Translations under genes and position numbers: made by a program
The notes under the pieces: generated by a model
Told to the model about the DNA's origin: nothing
Seen by the model: only the letters and a program-made list of their open reading frames with translations
The model's database searches: none
NCBI GenBank assembly: GCA_011391405.1
Contig: JAABQQ010000271.1
Location: forward strand, 1-64,000
Reading direction: 5' to 3'
DNA: 64,000 bases
Source of the DNA: Gammaproteobacteria bacterium
GTDB lineage: Bacteria > Pseudomonadota > Gammaproteobacteria > Steroidobacterales > Steroidobacteraceae
Shown: piece after piece, positions 1-10,707 of the stretch
How the letters are laid out: every line of letters starts with the position of its first letter
Numbering within the stretch: the stretch's first letter is position 1

Positions 1-2
1 AA

Positions 3-1358
3 TACGTTGAGCTTTTCATCGACGGCCTGCGCAAGGCGGGGCTCCAGGTTCCGGCAGCGCCCTCGTCATCGACATCGACCACTGACTCCCATGCCCCCTC
101 AGCGTCGCCGTCGGGCGCCGCCCGCGTCGACGAGGGCTTCTGGATCGCGGTGCTGCCCTTCAGGCACGGCGGAGCCAGCGGCGACATCGCCGCCCTCGCC
201 GACGCGCTGTCCGAGGGCATTGTGATGGGCATGCTGCGCTTCCCGTACCTGCGGGTGATCGCGCGCAGCTCCACGCTTCGCTACACGAGCGAGGCGGCCG
301 ACGTGCGCGCCATCGGCTGCGAGCTGGGCGCGCGCTACGTGATCGACGGGACGCTTCGCCAGGCGGGAAGCAAGGTCCGCATCGCGGTGCAGCTCGTCGA
401 CACCCAGTCGGGCGCCCATCTGTGGGCCGAGAACTACGATCGCCCGTTCAGTCCGGAAGGCATTCTCGAACTGCAGGACGAACTCGTCCCGCGAATCGTC
501 TCGACCGTCGCGGATGCGCACGGCGTCCTGCCGCGTACACTGGGCGAGGCGCTACGTAACAGGTGCCCCGAGGAATTAAGCCCCTACGAGGCCGTGCTGC
601 GCAGCTTCAGTTATTTCGAGCGCATGACACTGGAGGAGTTCGTGGCATCACGGACTGCACTGGAGCGTGCGGTCGCGCTGGCGCCGGGCTACTCGTACGC
701 CTGGGCCGCGCTGGCTCTTATCTTCGAGAACGAGTACGCCTTGGGATTGGAAAGCAAGCCCGACCCGCTGGGCCGGGGACTGCAGGCGGCCCGAAAGGCG
801 GTCGAGGCCGATCCCTCCAGTCACCGCGCGCATCAGGCGCTGGCCGAGATCCTTTTCTATCGCAGGGAGATCCCGGCGTTCCGGACCGCTGCCAGGCGTG
901 CCCTCGAGCTCAACTCGATGGACGGTTGCGGCGTCGCGAGCCTGGGTGGATTCATCGCCTACGCCGGGGAGTGGGAGCGCGGCTGCGCCCTCGTGCACCA
1001 GGCCCTGCGCCTCAATCCCCATCATCCCGGGTGGTACTGGTTCCCCCTGGTCTTCCACGCCTACCGGCAGGGTGACTTTCGCACTGCGCTCGATCTTGCG
1101 CTCAGGATCGACTTGCCGGGCTTTCGCGACACGCAGGCGGTGCTTGCCGCCGTGTACGGGCAGCTCGGCGAGCATGAGGCGGCGACGCGGTGCCTGCGGG
1201 AACTGCTCGCCCTGGCGCCGCAGTTCGCCTTGGAGGCGCGCACGGAGTTCGGGAAGTTCCTGGATCCTGAGCTCGTGGAGCACGTGATCGACGGCCTGCG
1301 CAAGGCGGGGCTCGAGGTTCCGCCGGGGAACGCTGCGGCTGCGCCTGTCGCAGGCTAG
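3..1358 (+). CDS. TolB-like/TPR protein, 5' end cut by window, tandem module architecture
   Basis: The open frame enters from the left edge and runs without a stop to 1358. The first visible residues (YVELFIDGLRKAGLQVP) closely match the protein's own C-terminus (VEHVIDGLRKAGLEVP). A Ser/Thr/Pro/Ala-rich linker follows, then a TolB/FlgO-like segment beginning IAVLPF (about residues 50-135) with the usual ARSSTLRY and ARYVIDGTLRQ motifs, then TPR-type helices from about residue 150. The visible part therefore looks like the tail of one TolB-TPR module followed by a complete second one. In known relatives an OmpR-type winged helix or adenylate cyclase domain precedes such modules, but that part lies outside the window. 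A sensory or regulatory role is inferred. Confidence 0.75.
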   Translation, partial: YVELFIDGLRKAGLQVPAAPSSSTSTTDSHAPSASPSGAARVDEGFWIAVLPFRHGGASGDIAALADALSEGIVMGMLRFPYLRVIARSSTLRYTSEAADVRAIGCELGARYVIDGTLRQAGSKVRIAVQLVDTQSGAHLWAENYDRPFSPEGILELQDELVPRIVSTVADAHGVLPRTLGEALRNRCPEELSPYEAVLRSFSYFERMTLEEFVASRTALERAVALAPGYSYAWAALALIFENEYALGLESKPDPLGRGLQAARKAVEADPSSHRAHQALAEILFYRREIPAFRTAARRALELNSMDGCGVASLGGFIAYAGEWERGCALVHQALRLNPHHPGWYWFPLVFHAYRQGDFRTALDLALRIDLPGFRDTQAVLAAVYGQLGEHEAATRCLRELLALAPQFALEARTEFGKFLDPELVEHVIDGLRKAGLEVPPGNAAAAPVAG

Positions 1359-1424
1359 AGATTGCCGCAGGCTGACGCAGTCTGCGTCGTTAGGTTGCGG
1401 AAACCACTGAGTCGAACCACCGAA

Positions 1425-3767
<2,343 letters not shown>

Positions 3768-3934
3768 GGTCGCTCCTCGAAGGTAACCCGCCTTCGGCAA
3801 CGACTATTGAACCGCGGCCTGTGCTCCCGCATCCGTACTTGTGGCAGTGCTCGTTGATCTCCCCGCTGGTGCCGCGCCGCTAAACGTACAATCGCCGCAC
3901 AGAAAACACCGTCCAGGTGTCACCGGGGCATGGA

Positions 3935-4696
3935 ATGATCCTTCGTCGCATCGCGCACGCCGTGAAGCAACAGCAATGGACCTCGGTCCTGATCGAACTG
4001 GTGATCCTGATCCTGGGCGTGTTCCTGGGCTTCCAGGTATCGGACTGGGCGAACGAGCGCGCCAACCGCTCCGCCGAGATCCGGCACCTGGAAGAAATCG
4101 CCGAAGACCTGCGTGCGGACGCCGCGATCTTCGATCAGATCCGGTCATCGGCCGAGATGCGCATCAGCGGCATCGACTACATCCTGGGCGAAACCCGCGG
4201 CGTGAATCGACCGATGCGTCTCGTCACTCCGAACGGGGATGCATTCGACACGCCGACCGGTCCGCCCGTCGCTGCCGCGGATCGCACGAAGCTGCTGAGC
4301 CGCGTCAACCTGCTGCGCTCCACCAAGGGCAATCGAACCGGCTTCGAGGCGCTGCTCGGCGCGGGCGGCATGCAGAAGATTCGCGATCGCCAGATCAGCC
4401 GCCAGTTGCAGGTGTACTACGCGCAATTGGACGACATGAACGAACTGACGGACATCGTCAGGCAGCTTCGCGCCGGGGGCGTTGCCATCGGCCACACGCT
4501 CGGGCTGTCTGCATTCGGCGAAATGGACGCCGACAGACTCATTCCCATCGTGCGCGGCAGCACTGCGTATTCCGCCTACCTGCGCACGAGTCGCGAATGG
4601 GCAGCCATCTATCTGGGCACCGTCAATCAGCAGCAGCAACGCGCCCTGCAATTGCTCGCCGATATCGATGCGTACCTGGGCAAGCGCGCAAAATAG
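3935..4696 (+). CDS. Single-pass membrane protein of unknown function (DUF6090-like)
   Basis: 253 aa. A basic N-terminus (MILRRIAHAVKQQQW) is followed by one transmembrane helix, VLIELVILILGVFLGFQVSDW (about residues 17-37), and a largely helical, charged remainder. The ILGVFLGFQVSDWANER stretch is typical of a widespread proteobacterial family of unknown function with an N-terminal anchor. The ATG at 3935 starts just before the basic region; a GTG at 3917 is also in frame. It lies 13 bp upstream of the HugZ-like gene on the same strand, so co-transcription is likely. Confidence 0.75.
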   Translation: MILRRIAHAVKQQQWTSVLIELVILILGVFLGFQVSDWANERANRSAEIRHLEEIAEDLRADAAIFDQIRSSAEMRISGIDYILGETRGVNRPMRLVTPNGDAFDTPTGPPVAAADRTKLLSRVNLLRSTKGNRTGFEALLGAGGMQKIRDRQISRQLQVYYAQLDDMNELTDIVRQLRAGGVAIGHTLGLSAFGEMDADRLIPIVRGSTAYSAYLRTSREWAAIYLGTVNQQQQRALQLLADIDAYLGKRAK

Positions 4697-4709
4697 GTAA
4701 AATCGAGCC

Positions 4710-5192
4710 ATGCTCAAGTCAACGATCCGCGATCTGCATTCCCTGTTCACTGAGCAACGCGTGCTCAGCCTGGCGCTGACGCTGCCGCCCGACGGCACTG
4801 CCTACGCTGGCCTGCTGCCATTCCTGATGAATACTGGTGGCACAGCCTTTCTCGTCCGCGCCTCCAAGCTCGCGCGCCACTCGAAAGGACTCACCGCAGG
4901 CGCGCGGGTGTGCGTGCTGATTCACGAGAAAGACGACGAAACCAAGGACCCGCTGCAACTGAAGCGCGTCACGTTCGAATGCACGGTCGAGCCGCTCGCC
5001 CGCGATACGCCCGAGTGGACCGCGGGCCGCGAGCGCTACCTCGCGCGGTTTCCGAGTGCCGAGCTCACGCTGGGGCTCACCGACTTCCAGATGTATCGGC
5101 TGGTCCCCGAGTCGGGGATGTATGTCGCGGGCTTTGGCCGTGCCATCGCACTGCCGCCCGAGGACATCGCGCGGCTGGGCGAGCAGGCCTGA
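4710..5192 (+). CDS. HugZ/pyridoxamine-5'-phosphate oxidase-like FMN-binding protein
   Basis: 160 aa split beta-barrel protein. The N-terminal half (LALTLPPDGTAYAGLLPFLMNTGGTAFLVRASKLARHSKGL) carries the strand-loop pattern of PNPOx-like flavin or heme proteins, where SKLARHTKNL-type motifs bind the FMN phosphate. The C-terminal part (DFQMYRLVPESGMYVAGFGRAIALP) matches the HugZ subgroup, where GFGRA is usual. Family members bind FMN or degrade heme; which applies here is not visible. It follows the membrane-protein gene by 13 bp. Confidence 0.8.
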   Translation: MLKSTIRDLHSLFTEQRVLSLALTLPPDGTAYAGLLPFLMNTGGTAFLVRASKLARHSKGLTAGARVCVLIHEKDDETKDPLQLKRVTFECTVEPLARDTPEWTAGRERYLARFPSAELTLGLTDFQMYRLVPESGMYVAGFGRAIALPPEDIARLGEQA

Positions 5193-5207
5193 GCGCAACG
5201 TTCGCGC

Positions 5208-6326
5208 TCAGGGTGCCGGCAGTTCCTTGCAGAGGCCGAAATAGACCTCGGCGCCACATTCGCGGCAGGCCGCCGCCACGTCGTCCTGGTGCGCCTCGAC
5301 GCACTGGATGAAGTCCCGCGCCGCCGGCTGGTCGATTCGATAGTAGGGATCCTTCGAGCCCTGGCACCAGTTCGTCGCACCTGAAAGGACGGCGGTAACA
5401 ATCGGCTCCACGATGCCATTGCGCTGCAGGAACAGCGGCGAGCCGGAGTCGCCGAAGCAGACGCTGTCGTCGCCCTTCTGCACGCTCTGCCGCGGCCAGA
5501 GCGAGTTCGTCTTGACGACCTCGATGGGCCCGAGCTGCGCGATCCGTCGCACGCCGCTGCCGCCGCCCAGGTCGGTCATCGGTCCGAGTCCTGCAGTCGG
5601 CTGCCTGCCGGTCGTCTTGCCCCAGTTGAGTCCGTAGCCCACGCCAATCGCTTGCGTGCCGATCAAATCCGCAGCGCCCAGTTCCCCGACAGCCCGCAGC
5701 CGCATCGGCACGATGTCCTCGACGCGCGCCTCGAGAATCAGCGCGCCGAGATCCGTGGCGTTCTGCAAGTTGCGCTCGGCCCGCTCCGCGCGGCCGTCCT
5801 TGCGCAACTCGCGGCGCAGGTAGTCAGGGTGCGTGAGGCCGTGCGCGATGGACACGCCGTCTTTGCGCCCAGTCGTCGCGGCTCGCCGGAACGTGGGCGC
5901 GGGAAGCGTTTGCTCCGCAGCGTTGCAGGCATACTCGCCGACCAGGTACTCGGCGTACTGCGCCCCCGAACCGGTGAGGAAGCAGCGGAAATCATTGGCC
6001 GTTGCGGTGACGTCGAAGCTGACCCACACCTCGCTGGAATAACCGGCGACGCCGATGTCCTCGGTGTAGTTGAAAGCCGTGCAATGGGCGGCCGTGAGCA
6101 GCACCTGCGGCGCGATCAACGTGCCTGAGCAGGATTCTTCCGCGTACGCGACCTCGGGCGGCTGCCCCGCCGGCAGGTAGACGAAGAACTCGTAATAGCC
6201 GGCGACCGCAGGGTACTGGCCTGCCATATCGGTCGCGCCGTCGCTGGCCTGAACCATCGGCGAGGGCAGTGCGACCAGTCCGGCTGCTAATGCCAGCGCA
6301 GCCCGTCGAATCGAGTCAATGAACAT
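5208..6326 (-). CDS. Secreted trypsin-like serine protease (S1 family)
   Basis: 372 aa with a signal peptide (RRAALALAAGLVALPSPMVQA). The catalytic triad is legible: His in LLTAAHC, Asp in the ATDLGALIL segment, and Ser in CFGDSGSPLF. Cysteine spacing is that of an extracytoplasmic enzyme, and the C-terminus has a further Cys-rich stretch (FIQCVEAHQDDVAAACRECG). The ATG at 6326 is chosen because AGGGAG precedes it and the signal peptide starts there; the frame stays open to 6617 but that part has no protein-like character. The gene is divergent from the Old Yellow Enzyme gene. Substrate unknown. Confidence 0.87.
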   Translation of the reverse strand: MFIDSIRRAALALAAGLVALPSPMVQASDGATDMAGQYPAVAGYYEFFVYLPAGQPPEVAYAEESCSGTLIAPQVLLTAAHCTAFNYTEDIGVAGYSSEVWVSFDVTATANDFRCFLTGSGAQYAEYLVGEYACNAAEQTLPAPTFRRAATTGRKDGVSIAHGLTHPDYLRRELRKDGRAERAERNLQNATDLGALILEARVEDIVPMRLRAVGELGAADLIGTQAIGVGYGLNWGKTTGRQPTAGLGPMTDLGGGSGVRRIAQLGPIEVVKTNSLWPRQSVQKGDDSVCFGDSGSPLFLQRNGIVEPIVTAVLSGATNWCQGSKDPYYRIDQPAARDFIQCVEAHQDDVAAACRECGAEVYFGLCKELPAP

Positions 6327-6543
6327 GCTGCGTGCTCCCTCTTGTCGTTCTTCGCCCCGGGCCAGTCTACGAAGCAGTTCGATCATCGGCAACCACGTGG
6401 CCCGCTCGATTGAATCCAGCCGGCGCCTCAATCGAATAGAATGGTCGGCCCGAGCCCTGCCCCGACTCGCCCCACCGCACGGCGTCTCAGGTCCGCTCGA
6501 TCGCACTACGCCCTCGTTTGATTGCAGTTGGAGAACATTTCCG

Positions 6544-7635
6544 ATGAACAGCCTTTTTGAACCGACTACGCTCGCCGGCCTCCCGCTGCAGAACCGCATC
6601 GTCATGGCGCCACTCACGCGCAGCCGGTCCGACGTGATGGGCGTGCCCAGGCCCTTCGTGCGCGACTACTACGCGCAGCGCGCCAGCGCTGGACTCATCA
6701 TTTCCGAGGGTACCCAGACGAGCTTCGCGGGACAGGGTTACGCGCGGACACCGGGCATTCACACCGCGGAGCAGATTACCGCCTGGAAGCGCGTGACGGA
6801 CGCGGTCCACGCGCGGGGCGCAAAGATGTTCATGCAGTTCATGCACTGCGGTCGCATCGCCCATCCGCTCAATCGGCAGATCGCGGAGGCGCCCGTGGCG
6901 CCTTCAGCGGTGAGACCGGCCGGCCAGATGTGGACGGACCAGCAGCAAATGCAGGACTACCCCACTCCGCGTGCGTTCGAAACCGCGGAACTGCCCGCGC
7001 TGGTTGAGGAATTCGTCACCGCAGCGCGCAATGCGATCGCGGCCGGCTTCGACGGCGTCGAGCTGCACGCAGCCAACGGCTATTTGCTCAATCAATTTCT
7101 GGCCTCGAACACCAACCTGCGCAACGACCGCTACGGTACCTCACTGCAGGGGCGCATCCGGTTCGTGGTGGAAGTCGTCGAGGCGGTCGCCACTGCCATT
7201 GGTGCAGGACGCACCGCGATCCGTGTGTCTCCGGGCCACATGTTCAACGACATTGTCGACGCCAATCCGCTCGAGACGCACCTCGCGCTGCTCGATGCAC
7301 TGCCGACCGCGAACATGGCCTACGTGCACGTCATGCTGGCGGACGCCTTCAGCCCGCAACTGAACAACGCCGGTGACCCGCTCACGTTGCTGCGCACGTT
7401 GCGTAGCCACGTCAAGGGCGCGCTGATCGCGGCCGGCAACCTGACGATCGAGAGCGCACAGGCCCACCTGGACTCCGGCGTGCTGCAATTCGCGGTTTTT
7501 GGGCGCCCGTTCATCGCCAACCCGGACCTGGTCGAGCGACTGCAGACGGGCGCGACGCTCGCGGCTCCGCGCGCGGAGTTGTTCTACACGCCGGACGCGG
7601 AAGGCTACAGCGACTATCCGGTGATGGCGGAGTAA
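6544..7635 (+). CDS. Old Yellow Enzyme family alkene reductase (NemA-like)
   Basis: 363 aa FMN-dependent NAD(P)H:flavin oxidoreductase. The N-terminus MNSLFEPTTLAGLPLQNRIVMAPLTRSR is characteristic of the NemA/OYE class, and GFDGVELHAANGYLLNQFL followed by NDRYG is the active-site and FMN-binding segment. Members reduce activated C=C bonds and nitro compounds. GGAG sits about 8 nt before the chosen ATG; the longer frame upstream overlaps the protease promoter and signal-peptide region. A second, more distant OYE gene lies at 62370. Confidence 0.9.
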   Translation: MNSLFEPTTLAGLPLQNRIVMAPLTRSRSDVMGVPRPFVRDYYAQRASAGLIISEGTQTSFAGQGYARTPGIHTAEQITAWKRVTDAVHARGAKMFMQFMHCGRIAHPLNRQIAEAPVAPSAVRPAGQMWTDQQQMQDYPTPRAFETAELPALVEEFVTAARNAIAAGFDGVELHAANGYLLNQFLASNTNLRNDRYGTSLQGRIRFVVEVVEAVATAIGAGRTAIRVSPGHMFNDIVDANPLETHLALLDALPTANMAYVHVMLADAFSPQLNNAGDPLTLLRTLRSHVKGALIAAGNLTIESAQAHLDSGVLQFAVFGRPFIANPDLVERLQTGATLAAPRAELFYTPDAEGYSDYPVMAE

Positions 7636-7674
7636 GCGTTATTTCGCGGTGACGTGACAGGCCGGGTACAGCGA

Positions 7675-8058
7675 CTAAGCCAGCCGCACCGGCCTGACTT
7701 TCTTTCCCGCTTTTGCGAGCGCGCGATCGAAGGTCACGAATTCAGCCTCGACCGGTGCCCGCAGCAGATGCAGGGCGTCCGCGAGCTCGAGTCCCTTGCT
7801 GACGGCATCCAGTGCGGCGGCCACGGCGCCTGCATCCTCGACCCGCACGTTCGCAAGCCCGAGCAATCCACGCAGCGCCTTGACCGTGTCGCCCGCGCTC
7901 AACCCGTACACGGACTCGAGCACCCACGCCGACTCGAGCAGCACGGTCACGCCGATGAAGATCTCGTCCAACTCGAACAGGCGGCGCGCCAACGCGCCCT
8001 GTCGCGGATCGTCATTGACCAGCAGTCGCACGACTACGTTGGTGTCGACCGCCAGCAC
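7675..8058 (-). CDS. VapC-like PIN-domain ribonuclease toxin
   Basis: 127 aa. It opens with LAVDTNVVVRLLVNDDP, the first acidic motif of PIN domains, has a central conserved Glu (LLESAWVLE), and carries GLELADALHLL, the D-A-x-H segment, and TFDRAL near the end. These supply the metal-binding acidic cluster of a VapC RNase. Translation starts at a GTG, 6 nt after the stop of the AbrB-like gene, so the two genes form one toxin-antitoxin operon. The RNA target is not predictable. Confidence 0.87.
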   Translation of the reverse strand: MLAVDTNVVVRLLVNDDPRQGALARRLFELDEIFIGVTVLLESAWVLESVYGLSAGDTVKALRGLLGLANVRVEDAGAVAAALDAVSKGLELADALHLLRAPVEAEFVTFDRALAKAGKKVRPVRLA

Positions 8059-8064
8059 GCCGTG

Positions 8065-8334
8065 CTACCGCTTGACCGCGCGCCGGTATTGCCGTGCGAC
8101 CGCGGTGCGAACGCCTGCGTCCATCTCCTCGATGGTTTTCGCCGGGCCGGCATGAGGCACCGAGCCAAATACCTGGCCGAGCTCCGTCTGCGGGAACTGC
8201 GTCCTCGCGCGCAGTCGCACGCCATCCGGCGTGGACTCGACGACGAATTCCGTGCCCGGCGCCCAGCCGTGCTGTTCCCGCACGGATTTTGGCAACACGA
8301 CCTGGCCTTTCGACGACAGCTTGGTGGTCTCCAT
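8065..8334 (-). CDS. AbrB/SpoVT-type antitoxin of the PIN toxin
   Basis: 89 aa. The N-terminal half METTKLSSKGQVVLPKSVREQHGWAPGTEFVVE is a swapped-hairpin AbrB/MazE DNA-binding domain. The C-terminal half (TIEEMDAGVRTAVARQYRRAVKR) would bind and mask the toxin. It lies directly upstream of the PIN gene with a 6-nt gap. The start is the ATG at 8334; upstream codons in the same frame belong to a broken methionine adenosyltransferase fragment. Autoregulation of the operon by the AbrB domain is expected from the family. Confidence 0.87.
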   Translation of the reverse strand: METTKLSSKGQVVLPKSVREQHGWAPGTEFVVESTPDGVRLRARTQFPQTELGQVFGSVPHAGPAKTIEEMDAGVRTAVARQYRRAVKR

Positions 8335-8477
8335 GAGCCAATGGTAAGACGCGGTAAGATGATCGTCAATCCGTGGGCCTGATTCGAGCGACGAACACCG
8401 CAGGATCGCGCAGCTGCCGCACGATCTCGCGACGGTCGGACTCGAGGAATTCACGCAGGGCCACCTCGCCTTGCGAG

Positions 8478-8650
8478 CCCCGAACCGATCCACGTGCGTG
8501 GGATCCTTGCCGTAAATCGCGCCTCCGCCGAGCGGGACTCTCGGCCCGTAGTAATCCATCACCAGCTTGCGTCCGGTCTGGCCGTTGTCCTTGTGGCTGC
8601 CCGCATCCGAGAGCGGGCCGTTCGGGCCTCGCGGAAAGACCGCGAGCTGG
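8478..8650 (-). pseudogene. Methionine adenosyltransferase (MetK-like) fragment
   Basis: The minus strand encodes LAVFPRGPNGPLSDAG, then GQTGRKLVMDYYGP, then GGGAIYGKDPTHVDR. This matches the MetK signature order G-x-T-G-R-K ... G-G-G-A-x-x-x-K-D-x-x-x-V-D-R. After VDRFGA the similarity stops, and a -1 frame (8366-8482, QGEVALREFLESDRREIV) runs to a stop just before the antitoxin start. No N-terminal or central MetK region is present, so this is a roughly 57-codon relic, probably left by a deletion when the toxin-antitoxin pair arrived. Confidence 0.6.
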
Positions 8651-8765
8651 CCTGCCGCATGTAAGCGGCCTGCCAGCGACCACGCGTCTTGCCGTGATCA
8701 CCGCTGTAAGTAGGAGCCGTTAACCGTTACCCTTCTCTACCGTCACCCACGCGGACAGAGACTCC

Positions 8766-8891
8766 ATGGCCAAGCCCCCGAATTACTCACAGCAGAAGAA
8801 GCAGCGCGAAGAGGCCGCGAAGAAGAAGCGCGAAGAAAAGCAGCAGCGCCGACAGCAGAAGAAGGACGAAACGCCGCCGCCGCCGAATTGA
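8766..8891 (+). CDS. Small Lys/Gln/Glu-rich protein of unknown function
   Basis: 41 aa: MAKPPNYSQQKKQREEAAKKKR followed by further Lys, Arg and Gln and a DETPPPPN end. It is almost entirely charged or polar and predicted to be one long basic helix. Short proteins starting MAKPxNYxQxKK are common and usually uncharacterised in proteobacterial genomes, which supports it as a real gene. There is no catalytic or membrane feature; nucleic-acid binding is a guess from its charge. The convergent diguanylate cyclase gene ends 20 bp downstream. Confidence 0.7.
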   Translation: MAKPPNYSQQKKQREEAAKKKREEKQQRRQQKKDETPPPPN

Positions 8892-8911
8892 CGGCCGGCG
8901 ACCGTAGCCAC

Positions 8912-9853
8912 TCACCCCGCTGCGCCGTCCTCCATCATTCGCTGCAGTACAGTGCCAGTCGTGACCGCAGGGTCCCAGCTGCACACGCGATTGCGCCCGG
9001 CAGCCTTGGCCACCAGCAAGGCCTTGTCCGCCCGGTCGATGGACTCCTCCACGCTGATGTCGGGTTCCAGCAAGGCGAGCCCGAACGACGCGGTCGTGGC
9101 AATCGGATGGCCGGCAGGACTCGCGACAGCCGTCGCCCCGGCGATCTGCTCGCGTATGTGACCGATCACTTTCCGCCCGATTTCCAGGTCGGCCCCGGGC
9201 AGCGAGATCAGGAACTCATCGCCACCGTAGCGAAACACCTTGTCGTACGGTCGCAGGTGTTCCATGACGTGCCGCACCACGCCGGCCAGCACCTGGTCGC
9301 CGACGACGTGCCCATGCGTGTCGTTGATCTCCTTCAGATGGTCGAGGTCCATGAAAGCGATGCAGCAGTGCTGCACGTTCCGCCGGGCCAGCTCGCGCCA
9401 CTCGCGCAACGTGGGCAGCATCTCCACGCGACCGTAGGCTCCGGTCAGCGCGTCGCGGTCCCGCAGCGATCCCGCGAGCGCATGCCGCAACGAATCCAGT
9501 TCCAGGTGCAGGCGCTCACCGCCGATCACGAAGTCGTCATAGACTTCACGCGCGACCGGCACGCCGGTGGTGGCCTCTCGCAGCATTTGTGCCGCGACCT
9601 GGTGCAACCTCTTGTGCTCCACTTCGATCGCCACGAATGCCGGCTGCTCCCAGAGTTCGACCGGCGCCTGCTCGTAATACCATTGGCCGAAGCGACACTG
9701 ACGATGGGCCCGATCCTCGAGGTCGTTCGGATCGCACGGCAAGCGGCAGACGATCGAGCGGATGAGGTTCTCTTGCCAGTGGGCATGGTCGTGCACAGCC
9801 TGCTCCAGCTGCTCCAGCGATTTCCGCAACGCGGCCGGGTCCATGCGAAGCAT
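8912..9853 (-). CDS. Diguanylate cyclase with N-terminal zinc-binding CZB domain (DgcZ-like)
   Basis: 313 aa. The N-terminal CZB domain has the expected zinc ligands in order: His in HDHAHWQENL, Cys in CRFGQWYY, and two His in EHKRLHQVA. The C-terminal GGDEF domain contains RDALTGAYGR, FMDLDHLKEIND and an intact RYGGDEF active site. RPYD lies five residues before GGDEF, which is the canonical inhibitory I-site. The architecture matches E. coli DgcZ (YdeH), where zinc inhibits c-di-GMP synthesis. It should therefore be a zinc-responsive, product-inhibited cyclase. GAGG precedes the ATG at 9853. It is divergent from the carboxylesterase gene. Confidence 0.93.
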   Translation of the reverse strand: MLRMDPAALRKSLEQLEQAVHDHAHWQENLIRSIVCRLPCDPNDLEDRAHRQCRFGQWYYEQAPVELWEQPAFVAIEVEHKRLHQVAAQMLREATTGVPVAREVYDDFVIGGERLHLELDSLRHALAGSLRDRDALTGAYGRVEMLPTLREWRELARRNVQHCCIAFMDLDHLKEINDTHGHVVGDQVLAGVVRHVMEHLRPYDKVFRYGGDEFLISLPGADLEIGRKVIGHIREQIAGATAVASPAGHPIATTASFGLALLEPDISVEESIDRADKALLVAKAAGRNRVCSWDPAVTTGTVLQRMMEDGAAG

Positions 9854-10011
9854 CGGGATTCACCTCACACTCCGTGCGTGGCTACTGCAATGCGACAGCC
9901 CCATGCCAAGGGTTACGCAGGTCCGCCTCGACTTCAACAGTGCTCAATACCTACGATGCGTGCGGTCATGGTCGTGCTCCTCGGCTGGCCCGGCAGTGTA
10001 TCTTGGCGGGC

Positions 10012-10707
10012 ATGAAATACCTGCAGGACGAGACCGATTTCGAGATCACGCTGTCGCCGGAGACACCGGCGGTGGCCTCGGTGATTCTGCTGCACGGACT
10101 CGGTGCCGATGGCCACGACTTCGTGCCGATTGCGGACGAGTTCGGCCTGCCCGACTCGCTGCCGGTGCGCTTCGTGTTTCCGCACGCACCAATGCGGCCG
10201 GTGACGGTGAACAACGGCTACGTCATGCGTGCCTGGTACGACATCAAGTCGTTCACTCCGGCTGGCCGGGCGGACATCGCCGGGACCGTCGAGTCCTCGC
10301 GCCGCGTCGCGGAATACATCGATCGCGAACGGCAACTCGGCGTCGCCCCAGCGCGGGTGGTGCTGGCCGGCTTTTCCCAGGGCGGCGCGGTCGCGTTGTA
10401 TGCGGGGCTGCGCTATCCGGACCGGCTGGCCGGGATTCTTGCGATGTCGTGTTACCTGCCCTTGCCGGAGACGCTCGCCGCGGAAAGATCTGCCACGAAC
10501 TCGGACGTGCCGATCCTGCTGTGCCATGGCCGCAGCGATCCGGTGGTGCCGATGGCCATGGGCCTCGAAGCCCGCGAAGAACTGAAGGCCCACGGCTACG
10601 CGCCGGAGTGGCGCGACTACCCGATGCAGCACGCGGTATGCATCGAGGAGATTGCCGACGTGGCGCGGTGGCTTAAGCTGCGGCTGGCAGCGGCCTCCGG
10701 CGATTAA
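10012..10707 (+). CDS. Carboxylesterase/phospholipase family alpha/beta hydrolase
   Basis: 231 aa. The opening ILLHGLGADGHDFVPIADEF, the nucleophile elbow GFSQGGAVALYAG (catalytic Ser), LLCHGRSDPVVPMAMG (catalytic Asp) and YPMQHAVCIEEI (catalytic His) define the carboxylesterase-2/YpfH-type cytosolic esterases. The ATG at 10012 matches where family similarity begins. Its TAA stop overlaps the stop of the convergent Rieske-flavodoxin gene within the tetranucleotide ttaa. The natural ester is unknown. Confidence 0.88.
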   Translation: MKYLQDETDFEITLSPETPAVASVILLHGLGADGHDFVPIADEFGLPDSLPVRFVFPHAPMRPVTVNNGYVMRAWYDIKSFTPAGRADIAGTVESSRRVAEYIDRERQLGVAPARVVLAGFSQGGAVALYAGLRYPDRLAGILAMSCYLPLPETLAAERSATNSDVPILLCHGRSDPVVPMAMGLEAREELKAHGYAPEWRDYPMQHAVCIEEIADVARWLKLRLAAASGD

